Source: Scoparia ambigualis (lineage: Eukaryota > Arthropoda > Insecta > Lepidoptera > Crambidae). From it: a DNA stretch of 64,000 nt. This document shows positions 1-10,807 of the stretch, in pieces (position 1 is the first letter of the stretch; each line of letters opens with the position of its first letter). The translations under genes and the position numbers were made by a program. Below the pieces are notes generated by a model that was not told the DNA's origin, searched no databases, and worked only from the letters and a program-made list of their open reading frames with translations. Location: positions 16,678,001-16,742,000 of the forward strand of contig OY992503.1 in the NCBI GenBank assembly GCA_963921215.1. The letters are read 5' to 3'.

Positions 1-362
1 TTTTGTCGAAGATGAAAATTCCATACTGTTCTGATTAACTTCAATTTTTAAAGTTAGGATGAAAATTTTAGTAAGTACAAGTTTTTTAACAAAAGTTAGG
101 AAGGAGATTTTTTTCCTCATAAAAGTGCAATCAATAGGTATTGTTTTTAAAAAAAAAACATTATAGAAAAGTCGACCCAAAAAAAAGATAATTTTTTTAG
201 AGCAGTCTCGTCGTTGAATCATAAAATAACGAAAAAAAATTATAACTCGAAAACTACAAAAAATCGTAGAACATACATGGGGGTCCAATGAATAGGTATG
301 GTAGTTCCCTATCACCATACATCGGCTTGACACCTTACAAGAAACACGCTGTATATTGTTAA
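1..362. other. No supported feature
   Basis: AT-rich DNA with many A and T runs. I see no coding signal or repeat that I can name. Confidence 0.5.
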
Positions 363-720
363 AATAATAAATAATACCAACCCTTTCTCTTCTCTTTTGG
401 GTCGTAAAAGACCACTAACGGACTATAGACTTTGAATACTAGTACTTAAGTATACTTACTTATTTTTTATTATTATTTTTATGGTTATTATTTTTTTCTT
501 CTTTATTTTTTTAAATTATGTTGCCAAATAAATGATTTACTTACTTACTTACTATACATCCAATAGCTAAAGGCGGTGATGAGCTCACCACCTATCACGC
601 TGAGCACATGTGCAGTTATATTTGGTGAAACGTGGATTGTGGCAATTCACTGCTTTTGCGGTCCACATTGCCTTATGTCTCTCACTAACGCTTCGGGGAT
701 AACAGTCTAGAACGTATAGG
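363..720 (+). repeat. GGCGACTAA repeat copy, interrupted
   Basis: A degraded copy of the commonest family in the window. The head is at about 378-433 and the body and tail at 553-720, including the conserved CACGCTGAGCACATGTGCAG block and the tail matching CTTCGGGGATAACAGTC. About 115 bp of unrelated AT-rich sequence separates the two halves. The family is recognised by internal comparison with more than a dozen copies here. Its class (SINE-like or LINE 3' end) is not settled. Confidence 0.8.
434..552 (+). repeat. Retroposon tail with (TTAC)n, nested
   Basis: AT-rich insert inside the GGCGACTAA repeat. It ends in CCAAATAAATGATT followed by TTAC repeats. The same tail in opposite orientation starts at 738, so both look like 3' ends of one retroposon family. 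Confidence 0.5.
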
Positions 721-737
721 TATGGAATATATTATCT

Positions 738-945
738 TATTAGTAAGTAAGTAAGTAATTGATTTATTCGGCTACATCATTCAAAAATTACAGACAGGAA
801 AGAAAAAAAATACTCATATAAATAATTATTACAAAAAAATCAAACAATATAGGTTGGCCGAATATGCTAACCAGCTAATCTATGGTTGCAGCTAGACGCC
901 ACAACGCTGATTTTCAGCTAGGCTTTGAGTGAGGGCGACGTCAAC
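738..945 (-). repeat. Retroposon fragment with (TTAC)n tail
   Basis: On the minus strand this reads into a 3' end of the form GCCGAATAAATCAATTAC followed by TTAC repeats, matching the nested tail at 520-550. The body is a moderately GC-rich stretch around 855-945. It is probably a 5'-truncated LINE or SINE. Confidence 0.45.
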
Positions 946-1302
946 ACAAAAAAAGTACCTAATAGAATTTCAAATTAGAAAGTCAAAAATACAAGCCTTA
1001 ACAAAATACAAATGTTGAAAAAAGGAAAATGCGTTAATATTATATAAACAAAATAATAACATTAATACATTATTAGCGTTATATTAAAATGATCTTGTAC
1101 ACATTTCAGCTGTAATATTACAACCCTACTTTTACTACAATTAATAAGTGTACCTACCTATTGTTGTCGTGATTCTCATGCACCGGTATTGTTAATTGTT
1201 GTATTACAAAATTAATTAAATCGCGATAAGCGTCTATCGTTCATCAACAAATAATTTCCGTAATTTGCCAATGGGGTTCCATTAGGAACAGTCCGTTGCT
1301 TA
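946..1302. other. No supported feature
   Basis: AT-rich sequence with no ORF or repeat that I recognise. Confidence 0.5.
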
Positions 1303-1726
1303 AGGGAAACACTACGTCGAAGTGGCATGCAAAACTCTCATATAAAACACAGAAAAACGACGTTTCGTAGTCCCCTGTTCTCCTCCTTCAAAACTGGACC
1401 AATCTTTATTACTTTTTTAGCATCCGTTAAAGATATAAATTTTCTTTGTCTGTATGTTTGATATTTTTTAAACCAGCTACTTAGTGTTTCTGAAGACGCC
1501 TTAAAACGGAGTTATTTCGCAAAATTTTGAAGTAGTTAGGTTATTAAGTAAATAACTTAATGCAAAAAAATTAAACATACAGACATAGAAAATCTCTTTC
1601 TTTAACCGATGCTAAAAAGTAATAAAAATTGGTCCAGTTCTGAAGGAGGAAACAGGGGACTACGAAACGTCGTGTTCTGTGTTTTGTATGAGAATTTTGC
1701 ATGCCACGTCGACGTAGTGTTTCCTC
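1303..1726. mobile_element. Palindromic MITE, TTA target duplication
   Basis: A 424-bp near-palindrome. The ends read (A/G)AGGAAACACTACGTCGA as inverted repeats, and the arms extend for about 180 bp each. It is flanked by TTA at 1300-1302 and 1727-1729. A second, degraded copy lies at 15500-15857. A 3-bp TWA duplication with long inverted arms fits a non-autonomous PIF/Harbinger-type element; that assignment is inference. Confidence 0.8.
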
Positions 1727-1734
1727 TTATATAA

Positions 1735-1950
1735 AAATACAGCTATTGGGCAAGGTCTTCATCGAAATCAAGTCATCACTACAATTGGTGGGTATTGTCA
1801 CTGCGTTTGCCAAATGCGGATTGGTCATCACAAACCCGGGCTATCCATCGAAAAATCCAAAATTACACTTTCCGCCTCCCGGGAATTGAACCCGGGACCT
1901 CCGGTTATCGAGTCTGCAACTTGACCACTTAGCCACCGAGGCGTTCAGCT
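1735..1950 (-). repeat. tRNA-headed SINE fragment
   Basis: The minus strand starts with a tRNA-like head (about 1880-1945) carrying a B-box-like GGTTCAATTCC. It continues into a body that contains the reverse complement of CACAAACCCGGGCTATCCAT. The same body occurs at 55500-55812 and 59260-59860, showing one SINE family. The tRNA part lacks a full cloverleaf, so it is not a tRNA gene. Confidence 0.65.
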
Positions 1951-2402
1951 GTGTGTGCAGGTAAATAATTTATGTTGACTTTGTTAAACTAAAAATTGTA
2001 ATAAGTACCTACTAAAGTCTTGTGCTAATCATCTTGCCCTGGTATTGTTTTTTGTATTAGGTACTTATTAGGTAATATATTAGGTATTAGGTATCCCTTT
2101 CTCTTCATCTGTCGTTACGGTAGACAAGCAAGCAGCCTGACAGTTGTATTCATTTATAAACTTTTGAATGAAATGCCACTGTCTGAGTAATCATAAAACC
2201 TCAGGAACAAAACTGGATATTTTTCATCTGATAGGTGCTTAAGTTTTACATCTACTAGTATTTTAATTGATTCTTAAAAATGCCATATTACCCAATAATG
2301 CGTTAGTTAAGTTTCCATAATTAAACTTCTTGGGATTTATTTAAATGGCGACGTTTCCTCCAAAGTTTAAGGACGACCTAATCAATCTTGATTAAAATAA
2401 AG
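1951..2402. other. No supported feature
   Basis: AT-rich DNA with short GGTACTTATTAGGTAA-like direct repeats near 2060-2090. Nothing else is supported. Confidence 0.5.
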
Positions 2403-2450
2403 AGAAAAATAGAAGAAATAGACATAGCTGTCTATTTCTTTTATTTTTCT
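2403..2450. repeat. Short perfect-looking hairpin
   Basis: A 22-bp stem with one mismatch closes a 4-base TAGC loop. The arms are purine-rich AGAAAAATAGAAGAAATAGA and its complement. It could be a tiny foldback remnant. No known microRNA is recognised in it. Confidence 0.7.
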
Positions 2451-4019
2451 ATTCCGACCACTTACGGTCTATTAGACCCCTAATGTTCCAAAGTATTAAC
2501 CTCAGCAGTCCAACAACCCAGGGAAAGAGATTGTAGTCGTGGCCGGAAACTATGCGAGAACTATTTAAATGGTAATTGCGCGATGGTTTATTCAGATAAG
2601 TAAAAAAATATTTAGCTCGTCAGCTTCTTAAAGTCAGCGAGGTGAATATCTTCGCATTGTTTGTATTTCAAATGATATAATATTATGTGAAGGCATTTGC
2701 GGTGGTTGCAAAGGTTGCGAGTGTTATTAGTATTACATACTATTAAGAATAAAACGTTTTTAACTGATCTACTTCATCTAAGTAACTTTTTAGAGCTTAC
2801 AAATTAATTTATGAGACCACCAAAATTTCAGTCGCCTTATTCCATCTCTGACCCAGTAAGTAACACCTTCGAAACATCGTCGGGATAAGAAAATAATAAT
2901 ATGTATAATTGTAATATGTTAAATCCGTAAAAAGTGTTTTATTACAGTATATCACAGGATCGAGCGATCGATCTAATTGTGTTTATAGTAGAATTCCGAT
3001 ATCGCACGATATGTCATGTCTTCTAGCTGTTTATCGGAAACCGCTCGCACAATCAGGGACACCTGTCGTGCGATGCCTCGAGTTACCCTACATAATCTGT
3101 ACAGAATAATCCATTGAGTAATTACATCAGTCGTCTCTTTCATCCGTTTGTTGAGTGAGCGAGAGGCATTGTCGATTCTAAGGTTGGAAACGGTGGTTTG
3201 AAATCTCACAGTGTAGGCTCTCGGCAGCCGTTAGTGTTGTGTCCCGTTAGCATCCGACTCATCACTAATTCCATCTCACGAAAGCCCGATTTTTGGCGGC
3301 GAATCGATTAACCCTAAATCCGGTGCGCATTTGAATAACGATCTATTTTTACGATGCAATGCAATCAGAACTTCGTTGATCGCGCTTCAGGGTATCATCG
3401 AGTAAAACAGTGAGAAGTTATACGTAAAACTTTTTTCTGCAACTTGAAATTTGAAAAGAAAATATTATACTTCGAATTAGATAGAATTAGAATCTATTAA
3501 TGTTCTATCTAATTCTTTTATCAGAAATCCCTATTTTTTCTATTTTAAAATGTTGTAAACCTTCTTTGATGGGAAAAATTGCTGGAAAGTTCTTTACCCT
3601 AATGATAGGAAAAAAACTGGAAGATTGGTAGAAGGAACGTCATGGCTTCGTAACATCAACGAATGAACTGGTATCAAAACCGTTTAACAATTATTCAAAC
3701 TAGCTCTGGATAAGGAAAACTTTTTGAAAACTAACTGCTGACCCCATTCATTTAGATGCACTCTAAAAACAAGAAGAAAACTTCGTAAGCGAATAATATT
3801 ATTAAGTAATAGAGGTGGAATTAATTTTTGGCCTGTGCAGCCTTCACAGACAGCGAGGGGAGGGAGGAGGTGAATTCTACATGAGAACGACACTAACTCT
3901 CAGAGCAGTATTAGTTTAATGACTTTTTTTTAGGTAAGACTGCTCCAAGATGTGATAGTAGGATGAAGACTCGCTGATGAAGTTAAGAATCAAGACTCGA
4001 CACAACAATGAAAAGTAAT
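2451..4019. other. No supported gene; one small hairpin
   Basis: Mostly single-copy-looking AT-rich DNA. A 46-bp inverted repeat GAATTAGATAGAA...TTCTATCTAATTC lies at about 3474-3519. The moderately GC-rich stretch 2950-3420 has only short ORFs without recognisable domains. Confidence 0.5.
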
Positions 4020-4240
4020 AAATACTGCGATTGGCGTGACAGGGTAGGCGGGGAAGCGGGGGAGCGCGGGAGGCGCGGACGCGGAGGCGCGCGCACCCGA
4101 GTGGTTGCGTTGCGTAAGCGCACGCTGCCGATTTCTAGCTCCCACGCGACAAGGTCAGCGCTTCGGAGGACTGCTCCCACTTGCACACTGCTTAGAACCT
4201 TGTTTGAAACGGAATTGAGAACAATAGATGGTGGTATGTA
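4020..4240. other. CpG-rich patch
   Basis: A local GC- and CpG-rich island in AT-rich surroundings, with GCGGGG/GCGCGC-type runs at 4045-4100. Short overlapping ORFs on both strands follow from the composition and show no domain. A host promoter or 5' exon is possible but unproven. Confidence 0.35.
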
Positions 4241-5700
4241 CGGATGATATGGAAATACAAATGAAAATACAAACCAGTTTAAATGTTTAAAAGCAATTGT
4301 GTACAGTAAAACCAGAAACTGGAACAATGTTTTTTTTTATATAAAGTAGAAGCATTTATAGATGTTTAATCAAAAAAGTAAAAACATTTTGTGAACATAC
4401 TCAAATTCAAGCTATTAGTTTCAGTACGAAAATGTATTATTTGTTGAGCTTTGCGATTGTACCTATATTTAAGCTTGTTGATACGGAAGCAAACTTCGAG
4501 GGATTTTTTATATTACTCTGCAGTATCTACATACCTATCATATATGATTTAATAAAAAAAAATTGGATACATATGTCTCCCATAATCCAATATTGCAGGA
4601 TCTTGCGAGAATTCTTATACGCAACGCGAAATCTAGATTTCAACATTCCGATGCAGGCAGGAATGCGATGGGAGCCAATTCCATATTTTCCCTTTACTTA
4701 TTCTTGGGAATAGTCATCTAGCTAAATCCATGAGTGTCATGATCGATTTTCACGCATTTTGTACACGTAGACTTGTTGGTTGGTTGTATTCGTTGGTGGT
4801 TAGTTAGCTGGTTTGATATTTGTAGATTAACAAAAACTTTGAACATTCAAAAGTGAGTTTTCTAAAATAAAATAATTTTATAATATGGCTTTCGACTTTG
4901 TGTCACCTATTAATGTTTATTACAATTGTATAGTTGTTTTATCATACGACACGACATGCAAAGGATAAATCTCATACAAGAGCGGCGCAGATGTTCAGAT
5001 GATAATACCGTGTCTACTTAGGAACGCCTGTCCTCGGTACCTACCTCGAGATAATCTCATCCACCATTACCAAGGGACCTTGAGTCACGCCTACGTATCT
5101 CATTTATTATGTGAGACTGTACTAATACGCGCTTCGTTCAACCTGCCTTTGCAATCTCCAACGCATTTAAGGACAATGTGATATAAATAAAACGTAGTTT
5201 TGAACAGATTATGATAAAGTAACCGCATGATTTTACTATGGGCAAGGAAGGACTTTGAAATTGCACATAATAACGATACTCGATGAATACAAAAAATTTC
5301 AACTTCGTCTAAAGAGGTAACAAGCAAAGCCTCCTTCAATGTTTCTTTTTTTGTATTTTCTCTACTCAAAATAAGAACAAATATTAGTTACGTAATTAAA
5401 GCTTAAGCTCTAATAATTTATTTGTTCTTTTTTTGCATCCTAACCTAAGCAGTTTTTTACAAAATATTCATTATTAAAAAAATTGTGATGTTTGTTTTTA
5501 TGTATCCTTCCTTTTTCATTACATAGGTACACATATTAAAACGCGCTACAAACTCCCGTAGCAACTTAAATATTGATTTAAATAAATTATGCGTGCGTCT
5601 TTTGTTCATTTTTGCGTTCAGAAAAAGATGTACTTACTATGATATCCTACCACAACTTCAAGGACATTTACCTACTAACAAAGATATTTATTATTGCAAT
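4241..5700. other. No supported gene
   Basis: AT-rich DNA with several 60-93 codon ORFs. None has a recognisable domain, codon bias or repeat identity. The right edge is the target site of the LTR retrotransposon. Confidence 0.5.
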
Positions 5701-5704
5701 AAGG

Positions 5705-5907
5705 TGTAATGGCGTTGGGACGGAGACCCGAAATGAAACAATGTCTTGCGTTGAATCAATTCTCCTTTATCCTCTAGTGTATCATCTTAAATACTAATTA
5801 ACATCACATCTATACGTGACTAGAGGAAGGACGCCTTGTCAATCAGGAAGACCTTAATTATCACGTACTATTGAGTACGTACTGATAGTGTAATTCACTA
5901 TATCACA
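5705..5907 (-). repeat. 3' LTR of the gypsy element
   Basis: 203 bp, TG...CA-bounded (TGTAATGG...ATATCACA on the plus strand). It differs from the other LTR at a single position (GTACGTACTG here, GTACGTGCTG there). The target duplication AAGG abuts its outer end. Confidence 0.97.
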
Positions 5908-5915
5908 CCTCCCCT
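5908..5915 (-). promoter_or_regulatory. Polypurine tract
   Basis: In element orientation AGGGGAGG lies directly against the 3' LTR. This is the expected primer for plus-strand DNA synthesis. Confidence 0.85.
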
Positions 5916-5952
5916 GAAAAGGCTAGGCATCCCTTCCCTGAAAAGTAAACTC

Positions 5953-8900
5953 TTATTTTCTAAATATCTTAGTCCTATTCTTATGAACTATATATTCTTT
6001 ATTATTCTTTAATATTTTTACATTAGTACCTAGCTCTTCTAAAACTTCAAATGGACCTAAATACAAGTCATTCAATTTATTATAATTTTCATTCTTATAC
6101 AAGAGTAGATCACCTTTTTTGTAGTGTACTTCCTTACAATCTAAATCATAATTAGTTTTTCTACTTTGTTTTGATATTAATAAGTTGTTCCTGGCATCAT
6201 TATGAGCTTTTTGCAATCTAAATTTTAACTCCGATGGATAATTGTCGTATACATATAAGGGATCAACTTTACTAACTAAATTACTAGGTACGTTACATGT
6301 TTTCCCAAAAACTAGTTCATAAGGGGAGTATTTGGTACTAGTATTTACAGAATTATTATAAGCAAAGCACCAATATGGTATCCAGGTACTCCAATTTGCC
6401 GACTGATTCTGTGTTTGTATTCTCAAGTAACATCCGAGATGTTTGTGCCAGTTTTCTAGCGAACCTATACTCTCATGATGATAGGGTGTTGAATTTAACT
6501 TATCAATATTTAGCAATTTACATACTGTTTCTAACGTGGAATTAATAAATTCCGTTCCACAGTCAGTCGCAATAACCCTGGGAGTACCATATCGTAAAAT
6601 AAAATTTTCAGTAAAAACCCTAGCAACAGTTTCAGCTGACTTATCAAGTATTGGGTAAGCTTCTACAAACTTTGTCAATTCGCATTGTATTGTTAATATG
6701 TATTTATTACCCAAATTATCGACCTCCAACGGCCCCACAATATCTAAATATAATTTTTCAAAAGAAGTAGATGCTGTAGTGGTTATTACCATTTTCTCTT
6801 TATTATTTTTATTACAAAATTTCTGCTTTTGGCAATCTTTACAGCGAGTCACATATTCAGTTATGTCTTTTTGCATATTACTCCAAAAATATTTTTTTCG
6901 AATATTCTTAGTCATTTTATTTATGCCTACATGACCACTTGTCGGCAATAAATGATAATCATTTAGTATAACACGTATCAAGTCTTTATTTGTAACATGT
7001 TCAACTTGGTTATTAATAATACATAACCGCGGTAATTCTTTATGTTTCATGAAAGTTTGGGTCAAAATTTTAATAAACTTTTTATTAAACCCATTTTTAA
7101 TCACAACGACTTCTACAATATTATATTTTTTACATAATGCACTCAGTTCTCCTATCGTTGCGTCTCGGCGCGCCTCCGTTAGTAGAGATTCCTGATTTAT
7201 GTAAATAGTAGAGTCACTAAATAACATATCACCCGTCTGTGAGACGTATCTTTTCTTTTTCCTCAACTTCACGAAGTTTTCATACGAACAAATATCTAAC
7301 CTTACATCATTTTGTGATTTCTGCATAATATCTACCACTCTTGGTTGCCTATGATCAACAGGGGGCTCAACCCTGCTACTTCCAGAGGTAGCGGGTTCAT
7401 TATTTTGCTCCATGGTTCTTTTCATTGAACGGGTTACTACCCCCAAAAAATTTGAATTTAGATTTTTTAACTCGTCTGATGTTATAATGACTCTCGATAA
7501 GGCATCTGCCGTTACATTTTCGGAACCTTTTATGTATTCAATATCGAAATCATATTCTTCTAAACAAAGTCTAAACTTAGTTAAACGGCTACTAGGATCT
7601 TTTATGCTAAATAAATGAACCAATGGTCTATGATCTGTTAATACTTTAAATTTTCGTCCGTATAAATATGGTCGAAAATGTTTTATAGCCCACACTACCC
7701 CTAATAACTCTTTATGAATGGTTGGGTAGTTTATTTCTGAACTGTTTAATTGTCTGCTTGCATAAGCTACGGGCTTATTATTTCCATTTGATAATACAGC
7801 CCCCAAGGCTACCCCTGACGCATCGGTTTGCAACCGGAAAACATTATCTTTTCCAAAATCTGGATAATCTAAGACAGGAAATGAACTAAGTGACTTTTTT
7901 AAGGTCTGAAATGCCACGTCACATTCTTCCGTCCACTGAAACTCGACATGTTTCTTACAAAGACGGTTTAGTGGGTACACTATTGTGGCAAAGTTTTTTA
8001 TGAATTTTCTATAAAAGTTCGCAAAAGCCACAAAACGACGAATCTCATTTACATTTTTAGGTACTGGGAACTTTTCCAAGACCTCGATTTTACTGTTGTC
8101 TGGCAACACCCCGTTTGGCGTAATAACATGCCCTAAATAATTAATTTCTTTCCTCAAAAATTCGCACTTACAAGGGTTTAGTTTTAAATTAACTGACCTA
8201 AACCTCTCAAATACACTCATTAAATTTGTATTATGCTGCGATAGGCTTTTCCCGAAAACTATTACGTCATCGAGATATAGAAAACATATCTCGTGATTTA
8301 AACCTGATAGAGCCATAGACATAAGTTTAGAAAATACGCTAGGACTCGTTTTGAGACCCATAGGTAATCTTTTCAGTTGATATTGCTTATCAGCTGTAAA
8401 AGAAGTGAATTTCCTACATTCTGGTGATAACCCTAGCTGGTAATAACTAGAACTGAGGTCTAAATGAGAATAGTATAAGCATCCCGAAAGTGAGTCAATA
8501 ATTTCTTGTATATTTGGTAACGGGAACTTTTCGTCTACTATTTTTTTATTTAAAAGTCTATAATCTATTACGATTCTCCACTTTTTTTCACCGCTACTGT
8601 CAGCTTTTTTCGGAAGTAATAATAATGGAGAAGACCATTCGCTGGTACACTCTTCGATAATATCTTCTTCTAACAATTTACCTACCTGTTTTATTAACTC
8701 AGCCTTCTGAGCGTGCGGTATTCTATACGGTTTGACATAAACAGGAGACGCGTCATTTTGCAGTTTAATGTTGTACTCGTATAAGTTTGTAACGGATAGC
8801 TTATCACCCGGCATATGAAAGATATCTGCATATTTTGCACATATTTTCTCAATAGACCGTCTCTCTTCATCACCAAGATATGTTTTTAATTTAAGAAAAT

Positions 8901-9693
8901 CGAATAGTTGTTTAACCCTCTCGACAGATTTTCCCTTTTCCGTATCAAAAGAGCATACGAAATAATCCGAGTATTTTCTAATTTTCGGGCTAAAGTTATT
9001 TAATTTTACATCTTCTTCCCGTGTGTTTAAAAATCGCACCGGAATCTTTTTCCCGTCTCCTACTACCACGGCGCCTGCTACAAATACGCCTGCAATAACT
9101 TCCTCCGCTAAAATGACACATTCGCCCTTTATCTCTGACGAAACATATTTTACGACCTCACATCTCCCTGGAATAGTCGTTATTATGTTTTTACCTAAGC
9201 CTAATTCTAGACTTATCTTATCCTGTAATGTAACCAGCTTATTTTCATAGTTAATTTTACAACTACATTTTAATAAAAAATCTTCTCCTAAAATTCCATC
9301 ATTTTTACAGTGGAAGTTGCTAAACACATAAAACTTATGCCTAAAATTATAATTGTTAACACATAAGTCTAGATAAACATAACCTATTGATACTAAATCC
9401 CCACATACTCCTTTAATCTTAATTTCATCCCTTACTAGCTTTGCGTCGCGGGACACGCTACGGAGTTTATTTAACCAATCTAACTTTAAAATTGAAATGC
9501 TTGCTCCTGTGTCTACTAATAGAGAAATTTGAGTTTGACTACAAGTAAAACAAACGTAATTACCACTACCATAACTACAAATATCTACCTCAGCGCTATT
9601 CAGAACGAAAAAAATCATCGCTATGATGTTCGTTCTGACGTATACTCTGACGTTCACTTTCGTTCTCGTCATTAGACTGTTCTGCTGAGTCAA
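5953..9693 (-). CDS. Pol polyprotein (PR-RT-RNase H-IN)
   Basis: Copies and integrates the element. Numbering from the Met at 9693 (1,246 residues): aspartic protease with DTGA at 61-64; reverse transcriptase at about 310-580 with D412 and the YLDD box at 473-476; RNase H with D624, E662, D687 and D730; integrase zinc-binding H914, H921, C951, C954; catalytic D984, D1044, E1080 with exactly 35 residues between the last two; and a GPF-type C-terminal module (YLGPF) at 1211-1215. No internal stop and no missing catalytic residue. The ORF overlaps the end of gag by 98 bp in the +1 (equivalently -2) frame. The Met used here is therefore a bookkeeping start and Pol is probably made by frameshifting as Gag-Pol. 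It ends 45 bp before the 3' LTR, leaving no room for env. Confidence 0.96.
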   Translation of the reverse strand: MTQQNSLMTRTKVNVRVYVRTNIIAMIFFVLNSAEVDICSYGSGNYVCFTCSQTQISLLVDTGASISILKLDWLNKLRSVSRDAKLVRDEIKIKGVCGDLVSIGYVYLDLCVNNYNFRHKFYVFSNFHCKNDGILGEDFLLKCSCKINYENKLVTLQDKISLELGLGKNIITTIPGRCEVVKYVSSEIKGECVILAEEVIAGVFVAGAVVVGDGKKIPVRFLNTREEDVKLNNFSPKIRKYSDYFVCSFDTEKGKSVERVKQLFDFLKLKTYLGDEERRSIEKICAKYADIFHMPGDKLSVTNLYEYNIKLQNDASPVYVKPYRIPHAQKAELIKQVGKLLEEDIIEECTSEWSSPLLLLPKKADSSGEKKWRIVIDYRLLNKKIVDEKFPLPNIQEIIDSLSGCLYYSHLDLSSSYYQLGLSPECRKFTSFTADKQYQLKRLPMGLKTSPSVFSKLMSMALSGLNHEICFLYLDDVIVFGKSLSQHNTNLMSVFERFRSVNLKLNPCKCEFLRKEINYLGHVITPNGVLPDNSKIEVLEKFPVPKNVNEIRRFVAFANFYRKFIKNFATIVYPLNRLCKKHVEFQWTEECDVAFQTLKKSLSSFPVLDYPDFGKDNVFRLQTDASGVALGAVLSNGNNKPVAYASRQLNSSEINYPTIHKELLGVVWAIKHFRPYLYGRKFKVLTDHRPLVHLFSIKDPSSRLTKFRLCLEEYDFDIEYIKGSENVTADALSRVIITSDELKNLNSNFLGVVTRSMKRTMEQNNEPATSGSSRVEPPVDHRQPRVVDIMQKSQNDVRLDICSYENFVKLRKKKRYVSQTGDMLFSDSTIYINQESLLTEARRDATIGELSALCKKYNIVEVVVIKNGFNKKFIKILTQTFMKHKELPRLCIINNQVEHVTNKDLIRVILNDYHLLPTSGHVGINKMTKNIRKKYFWSNMQKDITEYVTRCKDCQKQKFCNKNNKEKMVITTTASTSFEKLYLDIVGPLEVDNLGNKYILTIQCELTKFVEAYPILDKSAETVARVFTENFILRYGTPRVIATDCGTEFINSTLETVCKLLNIDKLNSTPYHHESIGSLENWHKHLGCYLRIQTQNQSANWSTWIPYWCFAYNNSVNTSTKYSPYELVFGKTCNVPSNLVSKVDPLYVYDNYPSELKFRLQKAHNDARNNLLISKQSRKTNYDLDCKEVHYKKGDLLLYKNENYNKLNDLYLGPFEVLEELGTNVKILKNNKEYIVHKNRTKIFRK

Positions 9694-10735
9694 CTAAGAA
9701 ATGTACATTCCTACGTTTATTATGAGGTGACGTAAACCTGGTGTTGCGCTGACCCTGAAACCTATTCGAGTTATAGTAGGCACGACCCCGACCTTGCTGA
9801 CTCGTCGCGTTGTTGTTACGTGACTTATTATATTGTTGATGATAGTTTTTATTTATCTTTTCAAATCGCTGGTTCGAAACATAGTTAACATAATTGTTTA
9901 TTGGTGGTTTCACTACCGAGTCTTCTTGTTCTAAGGCTATAGTTATTGCCTGCCTAACTGTGCTTACGGACCTAGACGTAACTATAATGCTTGTACGAGC
10001 ATTGTTTAGGCCGTCAGCGAAACGCTTGATAGCCATTTTTTCATTAATCGGCTTTAATAAATTATATGCCGACTCGTCTCCATTAGCCTGTGCTGTACTT
10101 AAATCGTTGGACATTTTTTCGATTTCACTACCAAACACTTCTATGGTCTTGTTTCCTTGCCTACATCGTAGCATTCGGTCTAAAATGGCTGTGTATGATT
10201 TAATCGGAATTAAAACATTTTTTATATCTTTTATTAGGTCTGCCACAGACACATAAGACTTATTAATTTTTGTTTTAGCACTGCTAGAAAGACGAGTTTT
10301 TAAAACAAAATTGATTAACAGAGGCTGGTCCTCGTTTCTAAGGGTACTACTATAATACTCTATTCCGTCTATTAGTTGGTTAATTTGCGTTTCGTCGCAA
10401 TCTACTACTGGGAGGAGCGTGAGCGCGACTTTTAGATCGAACGTGGCCATGGTTGTGATCGTTTCTGAATGATGCGGGTTAACGAGTGACTCGATTTCCT
10501 CAAAATTACATAAAAACTTTGACGATATTGCTTTTGTTATTTGTAATTCTACAGCATCTATCCCTTTTTTACATAAGTCTGCAGATATTTGTTCAAAATT
10601 ATTTTTAATTTCCTTTGCTCTTAAAAACTTATTCTGCCCCTGAGCGGAATAACGTTTGTCCTTACTTAATTTAATAATAGAGTCTCTAATAGCCTTAAGC
10701 TCACTCAAGAGTTCTGACAGGTTTGCCATGAACAC
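9596..10735 (-). CDS. Gag polyprotein
   Basis: Structural protein that would assemble the cytoplasmic virus-like particle and package element RNA. It has 379 residues. Residues about 95-275 form the mostly helical capsid-like region. Residues about 285-345 are a basic, Asn/Gln/Arg-rich tail with RGRA and RRN clusters instead of a CCHC zinc knuckle, followed by an acidic Ser/Glu-rich end. Two start codons lie close together (residues 1 and 3) and cannot be distinguished by eye. Its stop lies just after a seven-T run, where the pol frame becomes accessible by a +1 shift. Assignment as Gag rests on position before pol, size and composition. Confidence 0.9.
   Translation of the reverse strand: MFMANLSELLSELKAIRDSIIKLSKDKRYSAQGQNKFLRAKEIKNNFEQISADLCKKGIDAVELQITKAISSKFLCNFEEIESLVNPHHSETITTMATFDLKVALTLLPVVDCDETQINQLIDGIEYYSSTLRNEDQPLLINFVLKTRLSSSAKTKINKSYVSVADLIKDIKNVLIPIKSYTAILDRMLRCRQGNKTIEVFGSEIEKMSNDLSTAQANGDESAYNLLKPINEKMAIKRFADGLNNARTSIIVTSRSVSTVRQAITIALEQEDSVVKPPINNYVNYVSNQRFEKINKNYHQQYNKSRNNNATSQQGRGRAYYNSNRFQGQRNTRFTSPHNKRRNVHFLVDSAEQSNDENESERQSIRQNEHHSDDFFRSE
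9608..9614 (-). promoter_or_regulatory. Candidate gag-pol frameshift site
   Basis: In element orientation the sequence GAT TTT TTT CGT occurs 9 bp before the gag stop codon (9596-9598). A -1 slip here runs at once into TGA, whereas a +1 slip enters the pol frame. This is inference from the frames. An assembly error in the homopolymer would also create or remove the frame break. Confidence 0.45.
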
Positions 10736-10807
10736 ACTTTAGAAAAAAAAATCACTCACACACACACATAGATTCTTGGTAGCATAGTTATATTAATTCG
10801 TGCTGGC
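10736..10807. other. Spacer with short CA run
   Basis: Leader segment between the small ORF and gag. It contains a CACACACACA stretch near 10754-10768. No ORF. Confidence 0.6.
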
